From: Shewanella aestuarii
GTDB taxonomy: Bacteria > Pseudomonadota > Gammaproteobacteria > Enterobacterales > Shewanellaceae
Length of the DNA stretch: 64,000 bases
Direction of reading: 5' to 3'
Assembly (NCBI RefSeq): GCF_011765625.1
Contig: NZ_CP050313.1
Span: forward strand, 2,166,501-2,230,500
Below, in pieces: positions 40,576 through 55,554 of the stretch (the first letter of the stretch is position 1; each line of letters begins with the position of its first letter). The notes under the pieces are model-generated. The model was not told where the DNA came from, did not search any database, and saw nothing but the letters and a program-made list of their open reading frames with translations. Position numbers and translations under genes: made by a program.

Positions 40576-42834
40576 CTACGAGACTTTTTCTGGCACTTCA
40601 CACTCAATGTGTAACTCACCGTTTTGCACATCAATATGGGCAATACCACCAGATTCGAGTTTACCAAATAGAATCTCATCCGCTAAAGGTCGTTTTAGTA
40701 GTTCTGTCACTACTCTGCTCATTGGGCGTGCGCCCATGGCTTTGTCGTAACCCTTCTCAGCTAAGAGGGTTCGAGCCTCGTCGCTCACTTCTAACACAAC
40801 GCGCTTGTCATCTAACTGTGCTTGAAGTTCTACTAAGAATTTATCAACCACTTTGGCAATCACTGTCATATCTAAATGGTTAAACCAAACAATTGAATCG
40901 AGTCGGTTGCGAAACTCTGGTGAAAACACTTTATTTATTTCAGCCATGGCATCTTGAGTATGATCTTGTTGCTGGAAGCCAATCGATTTACGAATAGTTT
41001 CCTGTACACCTGCGTTAGTGGTCATCACTAAGGTTACGTGTCTAAAATCAGCCTTACGGCCATTATTATCTGTTAATGTGCCATGATCCATCACCTGCAA
41101 TAACAAGTTAAACACATCAGGATGGGCTTTTTCTATTTCATCTAACAGCACTACACAATGCGGATTTTTAATCACAGCATCAGTGAGTAAGCCGCCTTGA
41201 TCATAACCAACGTATCCAGGAGGCGCGCCAATTAGACGTGAAACGGTATGGCGCTCCATATACTCAGACATATCAAAACGGATCAGTTTTAAATTTAACG
41301 CCACCGCTAATTGGTTTGTCACCTCTGTTTTACCAACCCCTGTCGGACCAGCAAACATAAAACTTCCCACAGGCTTTTTATCGTTACCTAAACCACTTCG
41401 AGACAAGCGTATAGCCGATGATAAGCTCTCAATGGCTTTGTCTTGGCCAAACACAACCATTTTAAGGTTACGCTCAAGGTTCTTAAGTAAGTCTTTATCA
41501 GTCGATGATACCGACTTCTCAGGAATACGAGCAAGCTTAGCAATAATGGTTTCAATCTCGGCCTGTCCAATGGTTTTCTTACGCTTACTTTGAGGCATCA
41601 TTACCATACGAGCACCGGCTTCATCAATGACATCAATTGCTTTATCAGGTAAATGACGATCATTAATGTGCTTAGCAGATAAACTAGCAGCACTGCTAAT
41701 AGCAGCATGGGTATAGCGAACGCCATGGTGCTCTTCGTATTTAGACTTTAAGCCCATCAAAATTTTAGTGGTTTCGGCTACAGAGGGCTCATTAATATCA
41801 ATTTTTTGGAATCGACGTGCTAATGCGCGATCTTTCTCAAAAATACTTTGGTATTCTTGGAAAGTTGTAGAGCCCATGCAGCGCAATTTACCGCTAGATA
41901 AGAGTGGTTTCAGTAAGTTAGAAGCATCCATAACCCCACCGGATGCCGCACCAGCACCAATAATGGTATGTATTTCATCTATAAATAAAATCGCATGTTC
42001 ATCTGTCGATAATTCTTTTAATAAACTTTTAAAACGCTTTTCAAAATCACCGCGATATTTAGTACCAGCCAATAGCGATCCCATATCTAATGAGTACACA
42101 GTAGCATTTGCCATAACCTCTGGTACTTCTTGCTTAACGATTCGATAAGCTAAACCTTCAGCAATTGCTGTTTTACCCACGCCAGCTTCACCAACTAATA
42201 ACGGGTTGTTTTTTCTACGGCGGCAAAGGGTTTGTATTGCACGCTCGACTTCTGCGTCTCGGCCAATCAAGGGATCAATCAATCCATCTTTGGCCATTTG
42301 ATTTAAATTTGCCGCAAATTGCGCCAGCATGCTGCTATCTTCGCTAGATTCTGATTGTTCTTCTAAACGCTCGTTGTCTTGATTATCCGCTTTATCTTCA
42401 TCCTTAGAAAAACCATGGGAAATAAAATTAACCACATCTAAGCGGCTAATATCGCAACGACGTAACAAATAAACGGCTTGAGATTCTTGTTCACTAAATA
42501 TGGCAACCAGCACATTGGCACCGGTAACCTCATTGCGCCCAGAAGATTGAACATGGAAAACTGCACGCTGCAGTACTCGCTGAAAACCCAATGTAGGCTG
42601 AGTTTCACGATCTTCAGCGGTTTCTGCAATAATGGGTGTAGTTTGCTTTATAAAGTTACTGACTTCTTCACGAAGTTTATTAATGTCAGCACCACAGGCC
42701 ACTAAAGCCTCGTATGCGGCAGGATTATCTAATAATGCTAATAATAAATGTTCTACCGTCATGTATTCATGACGCGAATCTCTAGCTTGCTGAAACGCTA
42801 GGTTCAGGGTGACTTCCAGATCTTTGTTCAGCAT
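40576..42834 (-). CDS. clpA: ClpA, ATP-dependent Clp protease ATP-binding subunit
   Basis: A 752-residue AAA+ unfoldase that feeds proteins, including ClpS-delivered N-degron substrates, to ClpP. It has the N-terminal ClpS-binding domain (about 1-145), the first AAA module with Walker [14 protein letters not shown] and DEIH, the second with [13 protein letters not shown] and [12 protein letters not shown], and a C-terminal domain. The start chosen is the ATG at 42834: GAGGGG touches the ATG at 42840 but is six bases from the second, which also matches the family start MLNKDLEV. Confidence 0.96.
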   Translation of the reverse strand: MLNKDLEVTLNLAFQQARDSRHEYMTVEHLLLALLDNPAAYEALVACGADINKLREEVSNFIKQTTPIIAETAEDRETQPTLGFQRVLQRAVFHVQSSGRNEVTGANVLVAIFSEQESQAVYLLRRCDISRLDVVNFISHGFSKDEDKADNQDNERLEEQSESSEDSSMLAQFAANLNQMAKDGLIDPLIGRDAEVERAIQTLCRRRKNNPLLVGEAGVGKTAIAEGLAYRIVKQEVPEVMANATVYSLDMGSLLAGTKYRGDFEKRFKSLLKELSTDEHAILFIDEIHTIIGAGAASGGVMDASNLLKPLLSSGKLRCMGSTTFQEYQSIFEKDRALARRFQKIDINEPSVAETTKILMGLKSKYEEHHGVRYTHAAISSAASLSAKHINDRHLPDKAIDVIDEAGARMVMMPQSKRKKTIGQAEIETIIAKLARIPEKSVSSTDKDLLKNLERNLKMVVFGQDKAIESLSSAIRLSRSGLGNDKKPVGSFMFAGPTGVGKTEVTNQLAVALNLKLIRFDMSEYMERHTVSRLIGAPPGYVGYDQGGLLTDAVIKNPHCVVLLDEIEKAHPDVFNLLLQVMDHGTLTDNNGRKADFRHVTLVMTTNAGVQETIRKSIGFQQQDHTQDAMAEINKVFSPEFRNRLDSIVWFNHLDMTVIAKVVDKFLVELQAQLDDKRVVLEVSDEARTLLAEKGYDKAMGARPMSRVVTELLKRPLADEILFGKLESGGIAHIDVQNGELHIECEVPEKVS

Positions 42835-42879
42835 AAGCATCCCCTCAAATTAACCACAGACTGCAGATATAAGATATTT

Positions 42880-43188
42880 TTACTCTTTCTCTAATGTACA
42901 CAGTAACGGATGTTGGTTTTCTCTTGCAAATTGATTTACTTGTAAAACTTTTGTTTCTGCAATTCCAAATGGATAAACACCACACAAGCCTTTTCCCTTG
43001 TGATGAATCGCCAGCATGATATCTACTGCTTGCTGTTCATTTTTATCAAAAAAACGTTGTAACACTTCAACCACAAAGTCCATTGGAGTGTAATCGTCAT
43101 TATTTAGAACCACCTTATACATATTGGGTCTTTGTAATTCCGATTCAACTTTTTGATCAGTTTGTTCAATGCTGCCTATTTTTGCCAT
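42880..43188 (-). CDS. clpS: ClpS adaptor
   Basis: A 102-residue adaptor that binds N-terminal Leu, Phe, Tyr or Trp and hands substrates to ClpA. It has the flexible N-terminal tail and the core [20 protein letters not shown] with the N-degron pocket residues, and [20 protein letters not shown]. It lies 45 bases upstream of clpA on the same strand. Confidence 0.96.
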   Translation of the reverse strand: MAKIGSIEQTDQKVESELQRPNMYKVVLNNDDYTPMDFVVEVLQRFFDKNEQQAVDIMLAIHHKGKGLCGVYPFGIAETKVLQVNQFARENQHPLLCTLEKE

Positions 43189-43272
43189 GCTTTAATACTA
43201 GCCTCTCATTTCAATGTCGACCATTGATAACTATAAAATTAATTAAATGTTGCCTTTTTGTTAATTTCTACT

Positions 43273-43301
43273 TGACATCTTTTCGCACAAATTTCATTCT
43301 G
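43273..43301 (+). promoter_or_regulatory. Possible cspD promoter
   Basis: TTGACA at 43273-43278 is a perfect -35 hexamer; 17 bases later CATTCT is a poor -10. It lies about 110 bases before the cspD start, which would leave a long leader as is common for csp genes. Confidence 0.35.
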
Positions 43302-43384
43302 TTTGTCAGGCGGCGAATAACAGACCGCTGGATAATAAGTTTTACTATCTTACTGGTAAGTAGACAAGAGAAGGAAGTGGAAGT

Positions 43385-43591
43385 ATGGCAAGCGGAACTG
43401 TTAAATGGTTCAACAACGCCAAAGGATTCGGGTTTATTTGCCCAGATCAGGGTGGCGAAGATGTTTTTGCACATTATTCAACTATTGAAATGGAAGGTTA
43501 TCGAACGCTTAAAGCGGGACAACCAGTTTCTTTTGAAGTCGAAGCAGGCCCTAAGGGGATGCATGCATCAGCCATTTCACCAACAAAGTAA
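43385..43591 (+). CDS. cspD: Cold-shock domain protein CspD-like
   Basis: A 68-residue cold-shock domain. [20 protein letters not shown] and [20 protein letters not shown] contain the RNP1 and RNP2 motifs that bind single-stranded nucleic acids. CspD in E. coli inhibits replication in starved cells. The name rests on sequence ([10 protein letters not shown]) and on the neighbour clpS, which is divergent as in E. coli. A strong terminator follows. Confidence 0.92.
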   Translation: MASGTVKWFNNAKGFGFICPDQGGEDVFAHYSTIEMEGYRTLKAGQPVSFEVEAGPKGMHASAISPTK

Positions 43592-43612
43592 TTGTTGATG
43601 AAACTATAAAAC

Positions 43613-43645
43613 AAAAAGACAGGGATTTTAATCCCTGTCTTTTTA
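43613..43645 (+). terminator. Terminator after cspD
   Basis: Arms 43613-43626 and 43631-43644 (AAAAAGACAGGGAT / ATCCCTGTCTTTTT) with loop TTTA. Confidence 0.93.
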
Positions 43646-43663
43646 TTTTGTGCAAATTTGAAT

Positions 43664-43695
43664 AAAAAATCGCGCCCAAATGCGCGATTTTTTTA
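43664..43695 (-). terminator. Terminator after icd (works on both strands)
   Basis: AAAAAATCGCGC (43664-43675), loop CCAAAT, GCGCGATTTTTT (43682-43693). On the minus strand the A-run becomes the T-run after the icd stop. Confidence 0.92.
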
Positions 43696-43709
43696 TAGTT
43701 AAAACCTAA

Positions 43710-46392
<2,683 letters not shown>

Positions 46393-47085
46393 ATGGTGCT
46401 TGCAGCTAAACCCCGTAAATCTCAAACTTTTAAAAAGCCAAAACAAGCTCATACGGCGAGTAATAAACTGTCATCTAAAAAAAAGCATTCTCCTAATGTA
46501 TGGACTAAAGCCAAAGCCAGTAAACCCAGAGTTGCAAACCCTGTGATTGTATTATTTAACAAACCTTTTGATGTGCTGTGCCAGTTTACCGATGAAGCAG
46601 GAAGACAGACGCTTAAAGATTTTATTTCCATTAAAGATGTTTATGCAGCAGGCAGATTAGATAGAGACAGTGAAGGCCTATTGCTTTTAACAAATGATGG
46701 TCAATTGCAAGCTCAAATTACCCAACCACAAAAGAAAACCTTTAAAACTTATTGGGTACAAGTTGAGGGTGAACCCTCTCCGATGGCAATCAAAGCCCTA
46801 TGCGATGGCATAGAGTTAAAAGACGGTAAAACACTGCCTGCTAAAGTTAAACGCATTTCTGAACCATCGATATGGCCTCGTACTCCACCTGTGCGCGAGC
46901 GTAAATCTATACCAACAAGCTGGTTAGAAGTTCAAATATGTGAAGGAAGAAACCGTCAAGTTAGGCGTATGACAGCACATGTAGGACACCCAACCCTTAG
47001 GCTAATCCGTTATAAAATAGGTCAATGGAGCCTTGATGGTATCGCTAATGGTGAGTTTAAAGTAATCAATACGGGAGCAAATTGA
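46393..47085 (+). CDS. rluE: 23S rRNA pseudouridine synthase RluE-like
   Basis: A 230-residue RsuA-family pseudouridine synthase. The catalytic Asp is in [29 protein letters not shown] is motif I and [20 protein letters not shown] the C-terminal motif. RluE modifies U2457 of E. coli 23S rRNA; the assignment is supported by the neighbouring nudJ and mnmA. The first ~50 residues are a Lys/Ser-rich basic extension, likely rRNA-binding and longer than in E. coli. Confidence 0.88.
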   Translation: MVLAAKPRKSQTFKKPKQAHTASNKLSSKKKHSPNVWTKAKASKPRVANPVIVLFNKPFDVLCQFTDEAGRQTLKDFISIKDVYAAGRLDRDSEGLLLLTNDGQLQAQITQPQKKTFKTYWVQVEGEPSPMAIKALCDGIELKDGKTLPAKVKRISEPSIWPRTPPVRERKSIPTSWLEVQICEGRNRQVRRMTAHVGHPTLRLIRYKIGQWSLDGIANGEFKVINTGAN

Positions 47086-47543
47086 TGAACGAGCGTTATA
47101 AACCCAATACGACTGTGGCAATGGTGATACATTGCAATGATCATTTTCTGCTCGTCGAAGAACTGATTGACAACCAAACTAAATTCAATCAACCCGCAGG
47201 CCATATTGAAGCAAACGAGTCGATAATTGAAGCATGTCAACGAGAAGTGTTTGAAGAAACAGGGCTAGTCATAGAAGCAACCAATTTGGTGGGAATTTAC
47301 CAATATACAGCCAATCCAACACTTGCCTTTATTCGCTATACCTTCTGCGCATCATTACCCGTCATGGTAAAAGCTCAACCTCAAGACAGCAGTATTATTC
47401 GTACTCATTGGTTTACCCGCGAACAAATTGAACAAAAATCAGCTCAATTAAGAAGCCCTTTAGTGCTTAAAACTATTGACGATTTTATCGCTCAACGAGG
47501 CCAGCATACTCCCACAACGCTGCTAAATAGTGATTATTTGTAA
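47085..47543 (+). CDS. nudJ: Nudix hydrolase NudJ
   Basis: A 152-residue Nudix enzyme. The Nudix box GHIEANESIIEACQREVFEE is complete. E. coli NudJ hydrolyses nucleoside tri- and diphosphates and HMP-PP. The ATG at 47085 overlaps the rluE stop (TGATG), with GGGAG upstream. Confidence 0.9.
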   Translation: MNERYKPNTTVAMVIHCNDHFLLVEELIDNQTKFNQPAGHIEANESIIEACQREVFEETGLVIEATNLVGIYQYTANPTLAFIRYTFCASLPVMVKAQPQDSSIIRTHWFTREQIEQKSAQLRSPLVLKTIDDFIAQRGQHTPTTLLNSDYL

Positions 47544-47695
47544 TTGCCTTAGAATTGAAATTTATAATCCACGCCCCAACATAGCCCATAAAGGGAATGC
47601 GTGATAGAATACGCGCCGCAGAATTTGCAGTTTGACTTCTCTCAGTTTAAAGCAACTAATGTGCTTTGCTGATACACAACATGGTTTTAGGATCT

Positions 47696-48811
47696 ATGAC
47701 ATCAAAAGAACCCACTCTTGCTAAAAAAGTCATCGTTGGCATGTCCGGCGGTGTGGACTCATCAGTTTCAGCTTATTTGCTAATGCAACAAGGCTACGAG
47801 GTTGAGGGTCTGTTTATGAAAAACTGGGAAGAAGATGACACGGATGAATATTGTGCTGCCAGTGAAGATTTAAAAGATGCCCAAGCTGTGTGTGACAAGC
47901 TAGGTATCAAACTTCATACGGTTAACTTTGCTGCTGAATATTGGGACAATGTGTTCGAATATTTTCTAGCGGAATACAAAGCAGGTCGTACACCGAACCC
48001 TGATATCATGTGTAATAAAGAAATCAAATTCAAAGCATTTTTAGAATTTGCTGATGAAATATTAGATGCTGACTATATCGCCATGGGTCATTATGTTCGT
48101 CGACGTGACAATGCCGATGGCAGCACACAAATGCTTCGTGGTGTCGATAATAACAAAGATCAAAGTTATTTTTTATATACGTTAAGTCATCAGCAGGTTG
48201 CTCGTAGTTTATTCCCAGTGGGTGAACTAGAAAAACATGAAGTACGTGATATTGCTAAAAAAATGGGTCTAATCACCCACGATAAAAAAGACAGTACCGG
48301 TATTTGTTTTATTGGCGAACGTAAGTTTACCGACTTCTTATCAACATACTTACCTGCTCAGCCTGGTGATATAGAAACCGCTGAAGGTGAAGTCATCGGC
48401 ACCCATCAAGGTTTAATGTATCACACCCTTGGCCAACGCAAAGGCTTGGGCATTGGCGGCTTAAAAAACAGCAATGATGACCCTTGGTATGTTGTAGATA
48501 AAGACTTAGACCGCAATGTATTAATCGTTGCTCAAGGTGGCAATCATCCTCGCCTTATGTCTACTGGTATGATAGTTAATCAACTTCATTGGGTTGACCG
48601 AAAAGGCCCTGCCGATGGCAGTAATATCAGTGTTAAAACAAGGTATCGCCAGCAAGATGTTAGCTGCCAAATCAAACTAATTGATACTGATACTATTGAA
48701 GTTGTTTTTGATGCCCCTGTCGCTGCTGTAACGCCTGGGCAATCCGCAGTATTTTACGATGGTGAAGTTTGCTTAGGCGGCGGCATCATTGACAATTTAA
48801 TCAGAGGATAA
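47696..48811 (+). CDS. mnmA: tRNA-specific 2-thiouridylase MnmA
   Basis: A 371-residue enzyme that thiolates U34 of Lys, Glu and Gln tRNAs. The PP-loop is [16 protein letters not shown]; catalytic cysteines lie in [13 protein letters not shown] and [12 protein letters not shown]. The ATG at 47696 (AGGA upstream) gives MTSKEP as in Shewanella relatives; the frame is open from 47666. Confidence 0.96.
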   Translation: MTSKEPTLAKKVIVGMSGGVDSSVSAYLLMQQGYEVEGLFMKNWEEDDTDEYCAASEDLKDAQAVCDKLGIKLHTVNFAAEYWDNVFEYFLAEYKAGRTPNPDIMCNKEIKFKAFLEFADEILDADYIAMGHYVRRRDNADGSTQMLRGVDNNKDQSYFLYTLSHQQVARSLFPVGELEKHEVRDIAKKMGLITHDKKDSTGICFIGERKFTDFLSTYLPAQPGDIETAEGEVIGTHQGLMYHTLGQRKGLGIGGLKNSNDDPWYVVDKDLDRNVLIVAQGGNHPRLMSTGMIVNQLHWVDRKGPADGSNISVKTRYRQQDVSCQIKLIDTDTIEVVFDAPVAAVTPGQSAVFYDGEVCLGGGIIDNLIRG

Positions 48812-48812
48812 G

Positions 48813-50859
<2,047 letters not shown>

Positions 50860-50888
50860 TCTGTCTTTACCTATCAATTAGCAATATC

Positions 50889-50922
50889 AGCGGCACCTTG
50901 ATTATCGAGTTGCCGCTTTTTA
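50889..50922 (+). terminator. Terminator after purB
   Basis: AGCGGCA (50889-50895) pairs with TGCCGCT (50911-50917), with further pairing inside, followed by T to 50921. Confidence 0.8.
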
Positions 50923-50945
50923 TTTGAATAACAAAGAGTCTGAGC

Positions 50946-52076
50946 ATGTATCAATTAACTTTCGACACCCAAACCTTTATCAAACAACATTGGCAAAAAA
51001 AGCCTGTGGTACTGACTCAGGCTTTTATTGATTTTATTGACCCAATCGCCGCTGACGAATTAGCAGGTCTAGCCTGTGAAGAAGAAATATCGTCTCGGAT
51101 CGTAGTAACCAAAAAGGATGGTTGGGATGTCATCCAAGGACCATTTGAAGATTACGATCAATATGGTGAGTCTAACTGGCAGTTGTTAGTCCAAGCCGTT
51201 AACCATTGGTATCCCGACGCACAACCTTTGGTTGAAGCATTTCGATTTTTACCCGATTGGCGCTTTGACGATTTAATGGTGTCATTTGCAACACCACAGG
51301 GTGGTGTTGGCCCACACATAGATAACTATGATGTTTTCATCATACAAGGCGAAGGTGAAAGACGTTGGCGAGTGGGTGATATAGGCAACCACCGACGTCG
51401 CGGTGGCGATGCAAACTCACCATTAGTTGACGATTTTGAGCCCATTATTGATGTTGTGCTCAAAAAAGGCGACGTGTTATACATACCACCAGGCTATCCA
51501 CATTGTGGTGAAACAATTAACTTAGCGCTAAGCTATTCAATTGGCTTTAGAGCACCAAGTCAGCAAGAGCTATTAACCCAACTAGCTGATTCATTAATCG
51601 ACTCCAATACTGGCCATAAGCGGTTTACTTCCATAAACGAAACCAACCAGCCAGGCCTTGTCAGTGATGAACAACAGCGAGGTATCATGCAACTACTTGC
51701 CGAACTGGCCAGCCAACCAGAAAACTATCAAACAATGTTAGGTAAATTGCTCAGTCAAAATCGTTTCGAGTTGGATATTTGTGAAGGTGAAGCCCCTTTG
51801 AATTCACAAGATTTATTAGATGCTATTGAAGATGGTGCTTCAATTAATCGTATTGGCGGTTTGAAGGTGTTGCGCTTAGAAAATGATCAACAGAAAAGGC
51901 TATTTATAAATGGTGAAGTTTATCCCTTAGTCAATACCGCTTCAAATGAACTCGAGTTGTTAGCAAATGCATTTTACATTGATAACCAAGCTGCAGCTAA
52001 ATTGTGTAAAACCGCTGAGATAACTCAGTTTTTAGCTCAATTAATTAATCAGGGCATGTATTATTTAACTGAGTGA
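50946..52076 (+). CDS. roxA: Ribosomal protein L16 arginine hydroxylase RoxA (YcfD)
   Basis: A 376-residue JmjC/cupin 2-oxoglutarate- and iron-dependent oxygenase that hydroxylates an arginine of L16. The iron facial triad is in GPHIDNYDVF (HxD) and PPGYPHCGETI (His). VTKKDGWDVIQGPFEDY and GERRWRVGD are family stretches, and a winged-helix C-terminal region follows. It uses the 2-oxoglutarate made by the nearby icd product, though that pairing may be coincidence. Confidence 0.92.
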   Translation: MYQLTFDTQTFIKQHWQKKPVVLTQAFIDFIDPIAADELAGLACEEEISSRIVVTKKDGWDVIQGPFEDYDQYGESNWQLLVQAVNHWYPDAQPLVEAFRFLPDWRFDDLMVSFATPQGGVGPHIDNYDVFIIQGEGERRWRVGDIGNHRRRGGDANSPLVDDFEPIIDVVLKKGDVLYIPPGYPHCGETINLALSYSIGFRAPSQQELLTQLADSLIDSNTGHKRFTSINETNQPGLVSDEQQRGIMQLLAELASQPENYQTMLGKLLSQNRFELDICEGEAPLNSQDLLDAIEDGASINRIGGLKVLRLENDQQKRLFINGEVYPLVNTASNELELLANAFYIDNQAAAKLCKTAEITQFLAQLINQGMYYLTE

Positions 52077-52106
52077 AAACTTAGATAAACAACTGAATAA
52101 TAAAGA

Positions 52107-52132
52107 AAAGGCACTTTTAGTGCCTTTAGTTT
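52107..52132 (+). terminator. Terminator after roxA
   Basis: AAAGGCACT (52107-52115), loop TTT, AGTGCCTTT (52119-52127). The T-run is short, and the stem lies between two convergent genes. Confidence 0.8.
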
Positions 52133-52152
52133 AACAGCCAATTAATTAATCA

Positions 52153-52593
52153 CTAAGACCAAAGTTTTTCATCTTCATGCATCTTGTATAAACTTTCAGC
52201 ACGAGATACGAGTAAGTTAGCAAATTTACGTTGGGTTTCGTCACGTGTGGCTCCAGATTTGTGTAAGTTTTCAGCTTTCAACTGCCACATCATAGAAAAA
52301 TGACGCATAGCTTCACGAGCTGTTTTTGCCACTTTTACATCAACATAATCTGACGGTAAATCACCCGACATCACCCAAAACGTTTGCTTAGTTGGCTGTT
52401 TAGAATCCATTTTCCAAATTGCAAGATAAGGCGCGAGATAACGACTTTCATCAGCATAAACTTTATTTGGGATAACGCCTTTTTCTGCGAGAAATCGATT
52501 CGCTTTTTGAAATTGTGTTTTTACCCATTCTTGTCTTAATGCTTCTTGATCAGGGGCTTGTTCAGCAACCTTATCTATCACTACATCTGTCAT
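52153..52593 (-). CDS. DUF4826 family protein
   Basis: A 146-residue cytoplasmic protein, rich in helices and aromatic residues: VKTQFQKANRFLAEKGVIPN, PYLAIWKMDS, TFWVMSGDLPSDYVDVKVAK. This fits the uncharacterised DUF4826 family; no catalytic motif is evident. Single gene, convergent with roxA. Confidence 0.7.
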   Translation of the reverse strand: MTDVVIDKVAEQAPDQEALRQEWVKTQFQKANRFLAEKGVIPNKVYADESRYLAPYLAIWKMDSKQPTKQTFWVMSGDLPSDYVDVKVAKTAREAMRHFSMMWQLKAENLHKSGATRDETQRKFANLLVSRAESLYKMHEDEKLWS

Positions 52594-53003
52594 AACTCTT
52601 CCTATCTTATTGTTATCTATTAATGCTGACTAAAAAATCAGCACCAAAATAATATAAACCATTCGCTTGCCTAAAATACTTTACGTTTACGTAAAGCGGC
52701 AAGCTAAATTGCCAGCTTGGTCACAAAAATTAGTAAATCAACCTTTGTTGAGAGTATCGCTAAATGCTATCGTGCTGCAATACTAAATTCCATTTTTAAA
52801 TCATACTAAGCAACAAATAAAAATAGCGTTTAAAACACATACAACCATAGCTGTAATCTGCCTTTAATAAGACGATTTAATCGATGTAGTATCAAAAAAT
52901 GGCTATTTTTACCGCTTTAAATAAAGTAGCTATTTAAAAGTGAGTTTTATAATGAAGTGTTAGTAACGCTAACACGCGACCATAAAGTAAGTGGAGAGTT
53001 TAC
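52594..53003. other. Intergenic region upstream of the amino-acid dehydrogenase
   Basis: About 410 AT-rich bases between divergent genes. No open frame or strong hairpin. Presumed to hold both promoters; I cannot name a regulator site. Confidence 0.4.
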
Positions 53004-54035
53004 GTGGCGGTATTTAATCATGTCTCGTTTGATGAGCACGAACAAGTCGTGTTTTGTCATGATAAAGAAAGTGGCTTAAAAGCAATTATCGCAGTACATA
53101 ATACCAACCTAGGGCCCGGTGTCGGTGGTTGTCGTATGTGGAACTATTCATCTGATGATGAAGCATTAACCGACGTCTTGCGTCTATCTCGTGGTATGAC
53201 CTATAAAAACGCCCTTGCGGGTTTAGCTATGGGTGGCGGTAAGGCAGTGATAATTGCCGATCCCAAAACAACCGACCGTGAAAAACTGTTCTTGGCTTTC
53301 GGGCGCTTTGTCAATTCGCTTGGTGGGAAATATTATTCTGCAGAAGATGTTGGCGTATCGACATCAGATATTATGATCGCTAACCGTGAAACTCCGTTTG
53401 TGGCAGGCACAGAAGGTAAATCCGGCGACCCTTCCCCATTCACCGCATTAGGCACTTATTTAGGCATTAAAGCGGCCATAAAACATCAACGTGGTTTAGA
53501 CAGCTTAAAAGGTATTAGAGTATCCGTACAAGGTGTTGGCCACGTTGGCTATTATTTATGTCAGCATTTACACAAAGAAGGCGCTGAGCTGGTTGTCACA
53601 GATATTCATCAGGCTTCCCTTGACCGAGTTGCGACTGAATTTGGTGCTAAAGTTGTCGCGCCACAAGACATCTATGAACAAGACGTTGATGTTTATGCGC
53701 CATGCGCCTTAGGTGCAACTATTAATGATGCAACATTGCCTTTATTAAAAGCTAGTATCATTGCTGGCTGCGCTAACAATCAGTTAGCTGAAGTTCGTCA
53801 TGGTGAAAAACTCAAAGACATGGGCATTTTATATGCGCCTGATTATGTGATTAATGCTGGTGGCATTATTAATGTGTCATTTGAAAACAATTATAATGAA
53901 TCGGCTTCGACTGCTAAAGTTGAACAAATCTATCAAACATTGTTAACTATCTTTGCTCGTGCTGAAGCAGAAAACCGCACAACAGGCTCTGTTGCTGATG
54001 AAATGGCTAAAGCCATTATTGATGCAGCACGTTAA
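53004..54035 (+). CDS. ldh: Leucine/branched-chain amino-acid dehydrogenase
   Basis: A 343-residue Glu/Leu/Phe/Val dehydrogenase. GPGVGGCRMWNYSSDDEALT and MTYKNALAGLAMGGGKAVI carry the substrate and catalytic lysines; the NAD-binding Rossmann motif is VQGVGHVGYYLCQHL. The short length and N-terminus fit leucine dehydrogenase more than glutamate dehydrogenase, but Phe or Val specificity cannot be excluded. It deaminates amino acids to 2-oxo acids with NAD. The start is GTG at 53004, and a terminator follows. Confidence 0.85.
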   Translation: MAVFNHVSFDEHEQVVFCHDKESGLKAIIAVHNTNLGPGVGGCRMWNYSSDDEALTDVLRLSRGMTYKNALAGLAMGGGKAVIIADPKTTDREKLFLAFGRFVNSLGGKYYSAEDVGVSTSDIMIANRETPFVAGTEGKSGDPSPFTALGTYLGIKAAIKHQRGLDSLKGIRVSVQGVGHVGYYLCQHLHKEGAELVVTDIHQASLDRVATEFGAKVVAPQDIYEQDVDVYAPCALGATINDATLPLLKASIIAGCANNQLAEVRHGEKLKDMGILYAPDYVINAGGIINVSFENNYNESASTAKVEQIYQTLLTIFARAEAENRTTGSVADEMAKAIIDAAR

Positions 54036-54062
54036 TCGTTAACATGTAAAATAATGTTGATT

Positions 54063-54087
54063 AGGGAGGCTTAGCCTCCCTTTTTTT
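54063..54087 (+). terminator. Terminator after the dehydrogenase gene
   Basis: AGGGAGGC (54063-54070), loop TTA, GCCTCCCT (54074-54081), T-run to 54087. Confidence 0.95.
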
Positions 54088-54203
54088 GATTTCTAACTTA
54101 GTTAACTCTTTGTTGTACTATAATTTATCCACAATATATGATTAGCTTGTATTCAATAATCTACTCATGAATTGATTTAGATTATGACTTTGGAGAGATA
54201 ACC

Positions 54204-54638
54204 ATGCCTGCAGCTACAACGTTAATATCACAAATTATGACAACTCGAATAGTGACTATTGATATGGATGATAGATTATCCGTTGCAAAGCAAATATTTG
54301 ATAATGTTAATTTTCATCATTTATTAGTGATTGATGAAGATGATATTTTACAAGGTATTTTGTCGCATCGTGATTTTTTGCATGCATTAAGCCCCAATAT
54401 TGGTACAGCTGCTGAACTAGTGCGTGATACAGAAACCCTTAATAAGCGAATACATCAGGTAATGACACATAATCCTATTACCATTTCCCCTCATATAACG
54501 GTTAAGCAAGCAAGTGAAATCATTTTACAGAACAACATTGGCAGTTTACCTGTATTAAACAATGGCGTACTTGAGGGTATTGTGACTTGGAAAGACTTAC
54601 TCGGCGCCTATTGCTTAGATGGTAAAGATGATGAATAA
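54204..54638 (+). CDS. Tandem CBS-domain protein
   Basis: A 144-residue protein made of two CBS domains: ISQIMTTRIVTIDMDDRLSV through DILQGILSHRDFLHAL, then IHQVMTHNPITISPHITVKQ through GVLEGIVTWKDLL. Such pairs (Bateman modules) bind adenine nucleotides. No output domain is fused, so it must act on a partner. The partner is unknown. It is a single gene upstream of the DUF1538 cassette but separated by a further gene and about 900 bases. Confidence 0.88.
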   Translation: MPAATTLISQIMTTRIVTIDMDDRLSVAKQIFDNVNFHHLLVIDEDDILQGILSHRDFLHALSPNIGTAAELVRDTETLNKRIHQVMTHNPITISPHITVKQASEIILQNNIGSLPVLNNGVLEGIVTWKDLLGAYCLDGKDDE

Positions 54639-54941
54639 CTTGTTTATTGCTGATTTAATTCAGCCTTCATAACCCTTTCATTTTATTAAACTCATACCCC
54701 TCATAGGCCATTTGATTGTTGGTACCCTGCTTTTGGCTGAATATTGCCATCAGCAAATAACACCAAAGAAGTATATGTTGACTCATTTAGCAAGCTTAAA
54801 GAGCAAAAATTTAAATTCCTCTATGTAGCAAGCAATTAGCAAATGATCATCAAATATTCATATTCTCCAACTGGAAAATGTCACATTGGTTTGCTTTTAT
54901 TAATGCATCGATATTGATTGCAGAAATACAGGAGCCTAGAC
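54639..54941. other. Intergenic region
   Basis: About 300 bases between the CBS gene and the small membrane-protein gene. No open frame, clear terminator or named operator was seen; an AGGAG before the next start is the only recognised signal. Confidence 0.4.
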
Positions 54942-55286
54942 ATGATCAGGTTTAACTATCACCTCAATCAAGATAATTTTGAGTTACAAGCAAGTAATTG
55001 GTCGGGTTTAGAAAAAGTCGTTGTAAATGGACAAGTTGTGTCAAAAAAGTTCAATTTCGGCGTGTTAAGTAAACACGATGTTTTACTGAAAAATGGCGCT
55101 AAATACAGTTTTCAGCTATTGGTTGATCCAAAAACGGAATTGCTCACGTGTCGGATCTACAAACAACACCGCCTTTTAACTGTCCTAAAACAAAGTAAGC
55201 AGCAGCTACAAAAAAGCCAAAGAGTATTAGAAGTAGGATTAGTTGTCATGATGTGCTCACTACTGAGTATCTACCTGGTAGTTTAA
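54942..55286 (+). CDS. Hypothetical C-tail-anchored membrane protein
   Basis: A 114-residue protein I do not recognise by name. The first ~70 residues look like beta strands (MIRFNYHLNQDNFELQASNW, VVVNGQVVSKKFNF). A basic Gln/Lys-rich helix follows, and the protein ends in one membrane segment, VGLVVMMCSLLSIYLVV, as a C-tail anchor. The ATG at 54942 with AGGAG upstream is preferred to the frame start at 54918. Function unknown. Confidence 0.65.
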   Translation: MIRFNYHLNQDNFELQASNWSGLEKVVVNGQVVSKKFNFGVLSKHDVLLKNGAKYSFQLLVDPKTELLTCRIYKQHRLLTVLKQSKQQLQKSQRVLEVGLVVMMCSLLSIYLVV

Positions 55287-55449
55287 TGGATTTTGAATGA
55301 TAAAAAATGAATTACTTTTTATAACAACTCATGAACGTCGGCAAAACCATTCACAAACAGACTAAATGTAATATTAAAAGCCTGTTTTTCATATATAGGC
55401 AAATTCCAGATATTTAAAATTCTCCTAGCGAGTTATAAATTCCAATTTA

Positions 55450-55463
55450 TTGACTTACATCAA
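55450..55463. promoter_or_regulatory. FNR/EtrA-like box upstream of the DUF1538 cassette
   Basis: TTGACTTACATCAA matches the FNR consensus TTGAT-N4-ATCAA at nine of ten fixed positions. It lies about 92 bases before the first DUF1538 start. In Shewanella the FNR homolog is EtrA; activity at this site is an inference. Confidence 0.5.
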
Positions 55464-55554
55464 AGAAATAGCGATGAAGGTTATCATTATGTTGTATTTT
55501 CGTTTCAGCAAGGCAAACTTAAAAATGTCTAATAAGCAACTATAAGGGAAATGG

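Noticed and set aside
43083..43598. Long plus-strand open frame (171 codons)
   Set aside because: It lies over clpS on the other strand and over cspD in another frame. Both are clear families, and the translation is not protein-like.
54172..54185. FNR-like TTGATTTAGATTAT before the CBS gene
   Set aside because: The right half matches poorly; likely chance in AT-rich DNA.
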